From Hamadaea sp013361475 (lineage in GTDB: Bacteria; Actinomycetota; Actinomycetes; Mycobacteriales; Micromonosporaceae), in contig NZ_JBFAHM010000007.1 in the NCBI RefSeq assembly GCF_040654195.1, positions 310,001 to 374,000 of the forward strand: a DNA stretch of 64,000 nt, in the 5' to 3' direction. A program made the position numbers and the translations under genes. The notes beneath the pieces were generated by a model. It was not told where the DNA came from. It worked only from the letters and a program-made list of their open reading frames with translations, and made no database searches. Shown here piece by piece: positions 48,473-57,161 of this stretch; positions within the stretch are counted from its first letter, which is position 1, and every line of letters begins with the position of its first letter.

Positions 48473-49159
48473 TCAGCGGGCTCGCGGACGGTCCCAGCCG
48501 GCCGGCACCCGCGGTGATCCCGTCCACATCGGATCGCCGGTGAGTCCCAGCAACGAGGTGTCGAAGGGGAACTCCCCCGCCTCGATACGCTTCACGACGC
48601 GTTCGCCCACTTGGCGGACCGCCTCGCCGTCGGCGACCCAATACCCTGGCGGCGCTTCTGGCGGCTCGCCCACCAGACTCCCCGGCACCGTGTAGGCCAG
48701 CCGCTCGGCGAACTCCTCTTCGTCCTTCCACGACCAGGAAAGATCGGGCTCCACCCAGATGTCGAGGTCCTGGTCGACGATGTCGACCCCGGCCACCGAA
48801 CCGTCGTCCCAGCGGACGCCCGCCTCTTCGAGATTGACGTACCAACCGCGGAACCGGCCCTCGTCCGACCGGAACAGCCAGACGGAATAGTCCTCGCCGG
48901 GCGGCAACACCTTGAGGATGGCCGGGCCACGCCAGGTCGTCTCCCAGAGCTTGGTCTCCGTGACGAGCCACTCGGAGAAAGGCATCGCCCGCAGGCCACG
49001 CCCGTCGACCGCCTTCCGGTCGAGCATCGGCGCGCCCCGGGGCACCCAGAGCAGCAAGCCGCGCTCGTCATCGGCCAGGACGACGGAGGTCTTCAGCAGA
49101 CCCAGCCGGGGACCCTGAAAATGGCGGTGCAGGACCACCCGGCCGGGTTCGAACCGCAT
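48473..49159 (-). CDS. DUF402 domain protein (second of tandem pair)
   Basis: A 228-residue paralogue of the neighbouring DUF402 protein: FEPGRVVLHRHFQGPRLGLL, WYVNLEEAGVRW, DLDIWVEPDLSWSWKDEEEFAERLA, then an insertion (TVPGSLVGEPPEAPPG) absent from the neighbour, and VRQVGERVVKRIEAGEFPFDTSL. Both end alike with GxDxPxW-type residues (VPLPGWDAPR and VPAGWDRPR). ATG chosen with GAGG upstream. It is 44 nt after proS on the same strand, so likely cotranscribed. Confidence 0.83.
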   Translation of the reverse strand: MRFEPGRVVLHRHFQGPRLGLLKTSVVLADDERGLLLWVPRGAPMLDRKAVDGRGLRAMPFSEWLVTETKLWETTWRGPAILKVLPPGEDYSVWLFRSDEGRFRGWYVNLEEAGVRWDDGSVAGVDIVDQDLDIWVEPDLSWSWKDEEEFAERLAYTVPGSLVGEPPEAPPGYWVADGEAVRQVGERVVKRIEAGEFPFDTSLLGLTGDPMWTGSPRVPAGWDRPRAR

Positions 49160-49203
49160 CGTGTCCTCGGACCGTCCCTCAAGTCGTCGCGTCGAGTCGT
49201 AGC

Positions 49204-50613
49204 TCAGTAGGAGCGGCCGAGGATCGCGGTCAGGTTCGGCTCGTCCTGCGCGGCCGGGGCCGACCCGTCCTCGCGGAACAGGCAACGTACGGTGATCGCG
49301 CTCTCGTTCGCCTTGGCCTCGCCGTCGACGCCGACCGCCGACCACGGCACCTTCGCCCAGCCGGTCTGCGACGCCTCGATCGCCTCGTCCAGCGTCTTCA
49401 CCTCGACGGTGTTCGCCTCACGCCGGGCCAGGGCCTCGTCGTAGAGGCCCTGCTGATCCGCGGTCAGGGCCGCGGTCACCTCGGCCACGACCCCGCCGAG
49501 CGGCAGCGGCGTCTTCGAACCGTCGATACGGCGGGCCAAGGTCACGTTGCCGGCCGCCAGATCGCGCGGGCCGACCTCGATCCGCAGCGGTACGCCCTTC
49601 AGCTCGGCGTCGACCGCCCGGCGGCCGAACGGCGTGTCCACCCGATCGTCGAGCTTGACGCGTACGCCGGCGGCGGCGAGCTCGTCGACCAGCCCCTTCG
49701 CGGCCGCCGACACCGAACCGTCGCTCTCCTTGACCACCATGACCAGCGCCTGCGTCGGAGCCACCAGCGGCGGCAGGCGCAGACCGTTGTCGTCGCCGTG
49801 GCACATGATCAGACCGCCGAGCATCCGGGTCGACGAACCCCACGAGGTCGTCCAGGCGTACTCACGGCCGCCGGCGGCGCTGGAGTACTGGATGTCGAAG
49901 GCGCGGGCGAAGTTCTGGCCCAGCTCGTGCGAGGTGCCCATCTGCAGCGCCTTGCCGTCGCCCATCATGCCCTCCAGCGTGTAAGTGCTGGTGGCGCCGG
50001 CGAACCGCTCCCGGTCGGTCTTACGGCCGGGGATCACCGGGATGGCCAGGAGTTCCCGCATGTGCTTCTCGTAGACCTCGTGGTGGATGCGCAGGGTGTA
50101 TTCCTTCGCGTCCTGCTCGGTGGTGTGCGCGGTGTGCCCCTCCTGCCACAGGAACTCACTGGTACGCAGGAAGATCCGCGGGCGCATCTCCCACCGGACG
50201 ACGTTGGCCCACTGGTTGAGCAGCAGCGGCAGATCCCGGTAGGAGTCCACCCACTTGGCCATGAACTCGCCGATGACCGTCTCACTGGTCGGCCGGACGA
50301 CGACCGGCTCGGCCAGCTGCTTGCCGCCGCCGTGGGTGACGACGGCCAGCTCCGGCGAGAAGCCCTCGACGTGCTGCGCCTCACGGTGCAGGTAGCTCTC
50401 CGGGATGAACAGCGGGAAGTACGCGTTCTCCGCCCCGGTCGCCTTGATCCGGGCGTCCATGTCGGCCTGCATGCGCTCCCAGATCGCGTATGCCGTCGGC
50501 CGGATCACCATGGTGCCCCGGACCGGGCCGTTGTCCGCCAGCTCGGCCTTCGCGATCACGTCTTGGTACCAGCGGGGGAAGTCTTCCGCCCGGGGAGTCA
50601 GCACACGCGCCAT
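49204..50613 (-). CDS. proS: Prolyl-tRNA synthetase (archaeal/eukaryotic-type)
   Basis: Class II aaRS, 469 residues, of the short type without the bacterial editing insertion. Motif 1 region GTMVIRPTAYAIWERMQ; motif 2 RTSEFLWQEGHTAH; motif 3 GGLIMCHGDDNGLRLPP; C-terminal anticodon domain with zinc-type tail ending ILGRSY. ATG chosen (MARVLTPRAEDF); a GTG two codons upstream is possible. Order proS then DUF402 genes is same-strand. Confidence 0.95.
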   Translation of the reverse strand: MARVLTPRAEDFPRWYQDVIAKAELADNGPVRGTMVIRPTAYAIWERMQADMDARIKATGAENAYFPLFIPESYLHREAQHVEGFSPELAVVTHGGGKQLAEPVVVRPTSETVIGEFMAKWVDSYRDLPLLLNQWANVVRWEMRPRIFLRTSEFLWQEGHTAHTTEQDAKEYTLRIHHEVYEKHMRELLAIPVIPGRKTDRERFAGATSTYTLEGMMGDGKALQMGTSHELGQNFARAFDIQYSSAAGGREYAWTTSWGSSTRMLGGLIMCHGDDNGLRLPPLVAPTQALVMVVKESDGSVSAAAKGLVDELAAAGVRVKLDDRVDTPFGRRAVDAELKGVPLRIEVGPRDLAAGNVTLARRIDGSKTPLPLGGVVAEVTAALTADQQGLYDEALARREANTVEVKTLDEAIEASQTGWAKVPWSAVGVDGEAKANESAITVRCLFREDGSAPAAQDEPNLTAILGRSY

Positions 50614-50723
50614 GGGCACTCATCCTACTGGCCGCCCTCGCCCGTCCTCCGCTGGCTCCTAGGCCGCTCGTCGAGCTTCGCCGCCGGTCGGGTGTCGCCG
50701 CCGGTCCGCGGTGATTGGGATCA

Positions 50724-50776
50724 GATCACGGTTACGCATGGATCCCCGGCGGCGGGAAGCCTGCGCATCCGTGATC
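50724..50776. repeat. Imperfect inverted repeat between proS and amidohydrolase genes
   Basis: 15-nt arms (GATCACGGTTACGCA at 50724-50738, complement at 50762-50776, 13 of 15 matched) around a GC loop. It lies 22 nt after the amidohydrolase stop. Like families A and B it has GATCA-type ends and no U-run. Probably the 3' end of the amidohydrolase transcript. Confidence 0.6.
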
Positions 50777-50797
50777 CGGTCGCCTAATGCCCGCGTG

Positions 50798-51889
50798 TCA
50801 CTGCTGAGGTCGAGGTGACACGATCCGCCCGCGCAGCACGATCAGGCTCGGCTCGCGCAGCACGGTGAGATCCTGCCGCGGATCCCGCGGATAGACCACG
50901 AGGTCGGCCCAGCCGCCTTCGGTCAACCCCGGGAAGCCCAACCATGCGCGGGCGCGCCACGATCCGGCCGCCAGCACCTCGTCGGCGGACAACCCGGCGG
51001 CGTGCAGGAGCAACATCTCCTCCGCGGCCAGCCCGTGCGCGATGCCACCACCGGCGTCCGAGCCGACATAGATCGGTACGCCCGCCTCGTGCGCGGCCGC
51101 GACGACGGCGGGGAACCCGTCCCGGAGCGCGAGCATGTGCTTGGCGTACCGCGGGAACTTCGCCTCGGCCCGCTGGGCGATCGTTCCGAACGTCTCAATG
51201 TTGATCATCGTCGGGACCAGGGCCGTCCCTCGTCGCCCCATCTCGGCGACGATCTCCGGCGACAGGCCGGTGCCATGCTCGACGCAGTCGATCCCGGCGC
51301 GTACCAGGGTGGCGACGCTCTGCTCCTCGAAGCAGTGCGCCGTGATCCGCGCCCCGGCCGCGTGCGCCGCCTCGACTGCGGCGACCAACGTCGCATCGTC
51401 CCAGGCGGGAGCCAGGTCACCACGATCGCGATCGATCCAGTCACCGACGAGCTTCACCCAGCCCGTCCCAGCGGCCGCCTGGCGGGTGACCTCCTGAGCC
51501 ACCAGCTCGGCCGGAACCTCGACCCCGATCTCCGGCAGATACCGGCGAGGCGGCGCGACATGCCGCCCCGCGCGGGCCAGCCGAGGGATGTCCGGGTCCT
51601 CGTCCAACTCGGGATACGGGTAAGGCGAACCCGCGTCGCGGATGGCCAGTACGCCGGCACCCCGATCGATGAGGGCGAGCTGCTTGGCCTGATCGAGGCT
51701 TTCGATCGGGCGGCCACCAGGGGCGATTCCGAGATGGCAGTGGGCGTCGACCAGGCCCGGCAGGATGAATCCGCCGTCGCTGATCGTGGTGGCGCCGGGT
51801 ATCGGCTCTCGCGACACCCGGTCGCCGTCCAGCCACAGATCGCCGGTCTCGTCGTCGGGAAGGAGCACTCCGCGTACGTGCAACGCCAT
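50798..51889 (-). CDS. Amidohydrolase family protein (imidazolonepropionase-like)
   Basis: A 363-residue TIM-barrel metal hydrolase. HxH metal motif in LVDAHCHLGIAP, carboxylated-Lys candidate in TGWVKLVGDW, His ligands in ITAHCFEEQ and CVEHGTGL, and the catalytic Asp in IYVGSDAGGGIAHG. The composite-domain end WADLVVYPRDPRQDL is typical. ATG with GGAG close upstream; a GTG three codons earlier is the alternative. Substrate (imide, amide, dipeptide) not determinable; single gene between proS and GDSL lipase genes. Confidence 0.85.
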   Translation of the reverse strand: MALHVRGVLLPDDETGDLWLDGDRVSREPIPGATTISDGGFILPGLVDAHCHLGIAPGGRPIESLDQAKQLALIDRGAGVLAIRDAGSPYPYPELDEDPDIPRLARAGRHVAPPRRYLPEIGVEVPAELVAQEVTRQAAAGTGWVKLVGDWIDRDRGDLAPAWDDATLVAAVEAAHAAGARITAHCFEEQSVATLVRAGIDCVEHGTGLSPEIVAEMGRRGTALVPTMINIETFGTIAQRAEAKFPRYAKHMLALRDGFPAVVAAAHEAGVPIYVGSDAGGGIAHGLAAEEMLLLHAAGLSADEVLAAGSWRARAWLGFPGLTEGGWADLVVYPRDPRQDLTVLREPSLIVLRGRIVSPRPQQ

Positions 51890-51932
51890 GCGCTCCACTA
51901 GACCACAAGAACTTTGTTAGGACGTAATACGG

Positions 51933-51968
51933 CGGGGCAAGGACGAATACGGTCTCGTCCTTGCCCCG
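51933..51968 (-). terminator. Terminator hairpin downstream of GDSL lipase gene
   Basis: Perfect 14-nt stem CGGGGCAAGGACGA with an 8-nt loop, 14 nt after the lipase stop. On the minus strand no U-run follows, but the stem is long and stable. It separates the lipase gene from the amidohydrolase gene. Confidence 0.7.
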
Positions 51969-51981
51969 GAAGACTGCCCGA

Positions 51982-52818
51982 TCAGACCTCGGCCAGGTAC
52001 GCCTCCGCGAGGACGGCGTACCCGATGGTGTTCGCGTGGATGTCGGACTTGGCGCACATCCACGTCCACGCGCAGATCCGGGCGACGGCGAGCGGCACCG
52101 AGCCGACGCCGGGCAACGGAACCTGAGTCGTGAGATCCGTCGAGGCGAACGCGCCCGCAACGTCGGCGACTCGAGCGTCCGCGGCGCGGTAGAGCGCGGT
52201 CAGGATGTTGTTGAGGACGGCACTGACCTGAATGGACTGCTGCGCCAGCGCTCGCCCGGCCGGGCCGGTCAGCCAGGCCGCCAGGTACGGGTTGTAGTAC
52301 GTCATCCCGACGATCGGCGTACGCGGAGCGACCGCACGCAGCCGCGCCAGAATCTGCCCGAGGTTGACCGCCAACGCGGCCAACGCGCTCTGTACGCACG
52401 CCGGGTCGATCGTGCCGCCCCGCGCGCACCGGTTGAGGTCGTTGCCGCCGATGTCGATCGTGACGAGCGAGACCTTGTCCTTGTGCGCGTGCAGGAAGCG
52501 TTCGGCCGCTTCGAGCTGGGAATCACGACCGGGGTAGTCGCAGATCCCGCCGGTCAGGAGGGAACCGGTGGTCTCGCCGTCGCAACCCAGGTTCTCCAGG
52601 CGGAGCTTCGGCTGGGTGGCCAGCAGCCTGCTGTGCAGCTGCCCGACGTAGCCCTCGGTGCGGTCCAGCGGCGTCACCGGCTGGTAGCCGGCCGCCAGCG
52701 AATCGCCGAGCGCCAGATAGTACGTGGTGGAGGTGTCCGGCGAGGCCGACGCGGGGGCGCCCACGAGTCCGAGGGTGAGCGCGGCAACGGCGGCGACGGA
52801 GGTGATGCGTCGCAACAT
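51982..52818 (-). CDS. Secreted SGNH/GDSL hydrolase
   Basis: A 278-residue esterase/lipase. Signal peptide MLRRITSVAAVAALTLGLVG ending in ASA (about residue 26). Block I YYLALGDSLAAGY with nucleophile Ser40; block III TIDIGGNDLNRC; block V KSDIHANTIGYAVLAEAYL with Asp-x-x-His. Six Cys residues in the mature part could form three disulfides, as in the Streptomyces-type secreted lipases. Monocistronic, closed by a strong hairpin. Confidence 0.92.
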   Translation of the reverse strand: MLRRITSVAAVAALTLGLVGAPASASPDTSTTYYLALGDSLAAGYQPVTPLDRTEGYVGQLHSRLLATQPKLRLENLGCDGETTGSLLTGGICDYPGRDSQLEAAERFLHAHKDKVSLVTIDIGGNDLNRCARGGTIDPACVQSALAALAVNLGQILARLRAVAPRTPIVGMTYYNPYLAAWLTGPAGRALAQQSIQVSAVLNNILTALYRAADARVADVAGAFASTDLTTQVPLPGVGSVPLAVARICAWTWMCAKSDIHANTIGYAVLAEAYLAEV

Positions 52819-52883
52819 CCCCGCAACGTACTCGCGAGTAGCCTCGCGCGCAGCCCCGCCGCCGGCAGCGGTTGAACAGCCCG

Positions 52884-54416
52884 CTACTTGTCGCGCTTGA
52901 AGAGCTTGTTGAAGTCCAGCTTGGGCGCCTTGAAGTCGTCGCCGCCGAGCTGCGACGGGTCCAGTCCCGGCGGAAGCTGCGGCATGCCGCCGGGCATCCC
53001 ACCGGGCAGACCGGCCGGGAAGCCGCCGCCGGACCGGCCGCCGCCCTTGGTGCCCTTGCGCTTGTTCTTCGGGCTCTTGGTCGCCTTACGCCGGCCGCCG
53101 CCGGGCAGGCCCATCATGCCGCCCATCTGCTTCATCATCTTCTGCGCGTCGGTGAAGCGGTTGAGCAGCTGGTTCACGTCCATGACGGTGACGCCGGAAC
53201 CGGTGGCGATGCGGGCGCGGCGCGAACCGTTGATGATCTTCGGGTTCGCCCGTTCGGCCGGGGTCATCGACCGGATGATCGCCGTCACCCGGTCGAAGTG
53301 CTTGTCGTCCAGCTCGTCGAGCTGACCCTTCATCTGGTTCATGCCCGGCATCATCTTGAGCATGTTGGCGATCGGGCCCATCCGGCGGATCGCGATCAGC
53401 TGGTCGAGGAAGTCCTCGAGGGTGAACTGCTCGCCGCCCATGAGCTTGGCGGTCATCTTCTCCTTCTGATCGGCGTCGAAGGCCGCCTCGGCCTGCTCGA
53501 TCAGAGTGAGGACGTCGCCCATGCCCAGGATGCGGCTGGCCATCCGGTCGGGATGGAAGACGTCGAAGTCCTCCAGCTTCTCACCGGTGGACGCGAAGAG
53601 GATGGGCTGCCCGGTGACGTGGCGTACGCTCAGCGCCGCACCGCCACGGGCGTCACCGTCCAGCTTGGACAGCACGACGCCGGTGATGCCGACCCCGTCG
53701 CGGAACGCCTCCGCCGTGGCGACCGCGTCCTGACCGACCATCGCGTCGATGACGAAGATGACCTCGTCCGGGCTGACCGCGTCGCGGATGGACGCCGCCT
53801 GCGCCATCATCTCCTGGTCGATGCCCAGCCGGCCGGCGGTGTCGACGATGACGATGTCGCGCATGTGGCGGCGGGCGTACTCGATCGACTCCTTGGCCAC
53901 CGCGACCGGGTCGCCGACGCCGTTGCCCGGCTCGGGCGCGAAGACCTCGACGCCGGCCCGCTCGCCCAGCACCTGCAGCTGGTTGACCGCGTTCGGCCGC
54001 TGAAGGTCGGCGGCGACCAGCATCGGCTGGTGGCCCTGGCCCTTCAGCCACTTGGCCAGCTTCCCGGCCAGCGTGGTCTTACCGGAACCCTGCAGACCGG
54101 CCAGCATGATCACGGTCGGCGGCTGCTTGGCGAACTGGAGCCGCCGCGCCTCGCCACCGAGGACGTTGATCAGCTCCTCGTGAACGATCTTGATGATCTG
54201 CTGGGCGGGATTGAGCGCCTGAGACACCTCGGCGCCGCGCGCCCGCTCCTTCAGCGCCGCGATGAACGTCCGCACGACGGGCAGGGCGACATCCGCCTCG
54301 AGCAGGGCGAGCCGGATCTCGCGCGCGGTGGCGTCGATGTCGGCGTCGGTGAGCCGGCCCTTGCCGCGCAGCTTCGTGAAGATCCCGGAAAGCCGGTCGC
54401 TCAGTGTGTCAAACAC
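52884..54416 (-). CDS. ffh: Signal recognition particle protein Ffh
   Basis: A 510-residue SRP54-type GTPase: N domain (DADIDATAREIRLALLEADV), G domain with GLQGSGKTT, DTAGRL and TKLDGDARGGAALS, and a Met-rich M domain with NMLKMMPGMNQM and SGSGVTVMDVNQLLNRF-like RNA-binding helix. The C-terminal tail is Gly/Met/Pro-rich (GGGFPAGLPGGMPGGMPQLP). It delivers nascent membrane proteins to FtsY, encoded 5 kb away on the same strand. Confidence 0.97.
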   Translation of the reverse strand: MFDTLSDRLSGIFTKLRGKGRLTDADIDATAREIRLALLEADVALPVVRTFIAALKERARGAEVSQALNPAQQIIKIVHEELINVLGGEARRLQFAKQPPTVIMLAGLQGSGKTTLAGKLAKWLKGQGHQPMLVAADLQRPNAVNQLQVLGERAGVEVFAPEPGNGVGDPVAVAKESIEYARRHMRDIVIVDTAGRLGIDQEMMAQAASIRDAVSPDEVIFVIDAMVGQDAVATAEAFRDGVGITGVVLSKLDGDARGGAALSVRHVTGQPILFASTGEKLEDFDVFHPDRMASRILGMGDVLTLIEQAEAAFDADQKEKMTAKLMGGEQFTLEDFLDQLIAIRRMGPIANMLKMMPGMNQMKGQLDELDDKHFDRVTAIIRSMTPAERANPKIINGSRRARIATGSGVTVMDVNQLLNRFTDAQKMMKQMGGMMGLPGGGRRKATKSPKNKRKGTKGGGRSGGGFPAGLPGGMPGGMPQLPPGLDPSQLGGDDFKAPKLDFNKLFKRDK

Positions 54417-54531
54417 AGCGCAATCATCCTGTTGGTGAGGTTTATCCGATCAAGGGCGGCTCGTCGCCGCCCCCGAAAGACTACCCGCCGCCCAGGGCGC
54501 TCGGCGCGCCGAGCTTCCCGGGCCGCCGCGA

Positions 54532-54596
54532 GCGCTGGATCAGGGTTCCGGGTCGAATCTTGGGCCAAGATTCGACCGAGAACCCTGATCCAGCGC
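54532..54596. repeat. Family B inverted repeat
   Basis: 32-nt arms (54532-54563 and 54565-54596) beginning GCGCTGGATCAGGGTT, two mismatches at the middle, and pairing that continues through AATCTTGG/CCAAGATT. It lies between glnD and ffh, 17 nt after the glnD stop. Confidence 0.93.
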
Positions 54597-54612
54597 CCAA
54601 GAACAGTCCTGG

Positions 54613-56802
54613 TCAGTGCAGGAGGGTGAGGAGGGCGGTTTCGATCGCCGGCTGGTCGACCGGGCCGATCAGGTAGAACGTGTCCACCACGTCGGCGCCC
54701 AGCGTCGAGACCCGGGCCGCCCGGAGGTTCACCCCGAGGTCGGCCAGCGTCGAGGTGATCCGGTACAGCAGGCCGGGCTCGTCGGTCGCGCGTACTTCGA
54801 GGAGGTCGTCGCCGGGCCAGAGCACGCGCGGGCGCGGGCGGGCGCCGTTGGGCGTACGCGAGCGCAGGGCCAGCCGGGCGGGCAGGGTGAGCTGGTCGAG
54901 CGCCGCTCGCCGGAGATCCGCGGCGAGCAGGTCCCGATCCGGTGCGGCGCCGTACCGGGGTTGCACGGCGCATTGCAGAACGGCCCGCTCCGCCACCGTG
55001 ATCGAGTTGACCGCGACGACTTCGAGCTGGTGCTGGGCGAGGCACCCGGCGACCGTCGCGAGCAGGCCCCGCCGATCTTTCGCGGCGATCGCGACCCAGT
55101 CCGGCGCCACCTGCACGACCGGAAGATCCGCCCCGAGCAGCGTCGGGTCGGGCGCCATCGGCGTCGGCAGCGGCGCTCCGGCCAGGCTCGCTCGGACGGC
55201 CGCCGCGAGCTGGTCGATCAGCCGCGACTTCCAGGTGGTCCAGGCCGCGGGTCCGGTCGCGACCGCGTCCGACCGCGCCAGCATGTGGAGCAGCTCCAGC
55301 GTCTCGGCGTCGCCCACGACCTCGGCCACGGCCGTCACCGTCGCCGGGTCGCCGATGTCTCGCCGGGTCGCGATCTCCGGCAACACCAAGTGGTGCCGCA
55401 CCAGCCGCTCGATCATCGCGACGTCCGCGTCCGGCAACCCGATCCGCCGCGCGATGTCGGCCGCGATCGGCGCGCCGACCACGCTGTGGTCACCCGGCAG
55501 TCCTTTGCCCACGTCGTGCACGAGGGCCCCGAGCAGCAACAGGTCCGGGCGGGCCACCTCGCGGGCGTACCCGGCCGCCTCGGCGGCGGCGGAGACCAGG
55601 TGGCGGTCCAAAGTAAACCGATGCACCGGGTTGTGCTGCGGCGCGCCGCGCAGCCGCGCCCACTCCGGCAGCCAGGCCGTGATCAACCCGAACCGGTCGC
55701 ACGCGGTCCAGGTCGGGATCAGCGCCGGGCCCGAGCCCAGCAAGCTCATCAAGGCGGTACGCGCAGCGGCGGGCCACGGATGGGGCAACGGGGGAACGTA
55801 GCGACTCAACCACTCCAGCGTCGACCGGGCGATGGGGAGCTTCGCGGTGGCGGCCGCCGCGGCGACGCGGAGCGACAGACTCGGGTCCGGATGCGGGGTG
55901 ACCGCCGACCGGGCGAGCACCACCTCGCCGTCGCTCTCGACGACGTCGGTCGCCAACGGCAGACGCCGAGCCCGATGCGGTACGCCGCCCCGCCGCAACG
56001 AGGCACGCCATCGGTGGACGGACCGCCAGGCGTCGTCCAGCGCCCATTCGACGGTGGCCGCGTCGTTGGCGACCCGCCGCAGCAACGCGTCCCCGTCGGG
56101 GAGGTCGAGCGCCTCCGCGACGGCGGCCCGCTCGTGCGCCACGAGGCGATCCAGGTTGCGACCGGCCGACAGGTGCAGGGCGTCCCGGACGTCCAGGAGG
56201 CGGATCTGCGCTGCGCGTACCGCTGGGGGAAAGGCGTCGGCGAGGCCGGCGCGACCGATCCCCCGGAGAATGCCCACGTCGCGCAGGCCGCCCGCGGACT
56301 CCTTGAGGTCGCCCTCCAGGAGTTGGGTGAGCGTGCCGTGGGTCGCGTGGCGAGCGTCGGTGAGTTCGCGGAGGCGGCTGAGCTGACCCGCCGCGGTACG
56401 CCGCCACAGCTCGGCCGCGCTCCGCGCGAGCCGCGCGGACAGCGCGGGGTCCCCCGTGACGTGGCGGGCGTCGAGCAGACCGAGGGCGACCTTGGCGTCC
56501 TCCTCGGCCGCTGCGAGCGACTCCGCCACGGTCCGGACCGAGTGGTCGAGCCCCACCCGGCTGTCCCAGACGGGGTACCAGATGCGCGCCGCGAGTTCCT
56601 CGATGCCGCTGACCCCGGTGTGCAGCAGGACCAGGTCGAGGTCCCCACGCGGGGCGCATTCGCGGCGGCCGAGTCCGCCGACCGCGACCAGGCTGACACC
56701 GGCCGGCATCCCCGAGTCGGCGGCGAGTTTCGCCAGCCAGACGTCGAACGCCGCCGCACGCTCGAGGCGTGCGGCGGCGCCGATGTTCGTCCTCACGATC
56801 AC
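54613..56802 (-). CDS. glnD: PII uridylyltransferase/uridylyl-removing enzyme
   Basis: A 729-residue nitrogen sensor that modifies PII (in Actinobacteria, by adenylylation). Nucleotidyltransferase motif AVGGLGRRECAPRGDLDLVLL near residue 40; helical linker; HD domain with LLGALVHDVGKGLPGDHS and MIERLVRHHLVLPEIA; two C-terminal ACT domains (WVAIAAKDRRGLLATVAGCL and LEVRATDEPGLLYRITSTL) that sense glutamine. The GTG start overlaps the glnB stop (GTGA); a longer upstream frame is not coding. Shorter than E. coli GlnD (about 890), normal for Actinobacteria. Confidence 0.95.
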   Translation of the reverse strand: MIVRTNIGAAARLERAAAFDVWLAKLAADSGMPAGVSLVAVGGLGRRECAPRGDLDLVLLHTGVSGIEELAARIWYPVWDSRVGLDHSVRTVAESLAAAEEDAKVALGLLDARHVTGDPALSARLARSAAELWRRTAAGQLSRLRELTDARHATHGTLTQLLEGDLKESAGGLRDVGILRGIGRAGLADAFPPAVRAAQIRLLDVRDALHLSAGRNLDRLVAHERAAVAEALDLPDGDALLRRVANDAATVEWALDDAWRSVHRWRASLRRGGVPHRARRLPLATDVVESDGEVVLARSAVTPHPDPSLSLRVAAAAATAKLPIARSTLEWLSRYVPPLPHPWPAAARTALMSLLGSGPALIPTWTACDRFGLITAWLPEWARLRGAPQHNPVHRFTLDRHLVSAAAEAAGYAREVARPDLLLLGALVHDVGKGLPGDHSVVGAPIAADIARRIGLPDADVAMIERLVRHHLVLPEIATRRDIGDPATVTAVAEVVGDAETLELLHMLARSDAVATGPAAWTTWKSRLIDQLAAAVRASLAGAPLPTPMAPDPTLLGADLPVVQVAPDWVAIAAKDRRGLLATVAGCLAQHQLEVVAVNSITVAERAVLQCAVQPRYGAAPDRDLLAADLRRAALDQLTLPARLALRSRTPNGARPRPRVLWPGDDLLEVRATDEPGLLYRITSTLADLGVNLRAARVSTLGADVVDTFYLIGPVDQPAIETALLTLLH

Positions 56803-57137
56803 AGTGCGTCGAGGCCGCGTTCGCCGGTACGCACCCGGATCACCTCGGAGACCTCCGTGACCCAGACCTTCCCGTCGCCGATCTTCCCGGTCCGTGCGGC
56901 GGTGACGATGTTGTCGACCACCTTGTCCACGTCCAGTTCGTCGGTGAGCACCTCGATACGGATCTTCGGCAGGAACTCCACCGTGTACTCGGCTCCCCGG
57001 TACACCTCGGTGTGTCCCTTCTGCCGGCCGTATCCCTGGACCTCGCTGACCGTCATGCCCGCCACACCCAGCGTCTGCAACGCCGCCTTCACGGCGTCCA
57101 GCTGGTATGGCTTGATGACCGCGGTGACCAGCTTCAT
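56799..57137 (-). CDS. glnB: PII nitrogen regulatory protein (GlnB/GlnK)
   Basis: A 112-residue PII trimer subunit. MKLVTAVIKPYQLDAVKAAL; the T-loop QGYGRQKGHTEVYRGAEYTV has Tyr51, the site modified by GlnD; C-terminal signature TGKIGDGKVWVTEVSEVIRVRTGERG. ATG with GGAGGG upstream. Between amtB and glnD in one nitrogen operon; binds and blocks AmtB when ammonium is plentiful. Confidence 0.96.
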   Translation of the reverse strand: MKLVTAVIKPYQLDAVKAALQTLGVAGMTVSEVQGYGRQKGHTEVYRGAEYTVEFLPKIRIEVLTDELDVDKVVDNIVTAARTGKIGDGKVWVTEVSEVIRVRTGERGLDAL

Positions 57138-57161
57138 GCTCAATCCCTCCATCGTTGGACC

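Noticed and set aside
47781..49159. DUF402 pair as a toxin-antitoxin module
   Set aside because: The two proteins are paralogues of similar size and fold, not a toxin with a small antitoxin.
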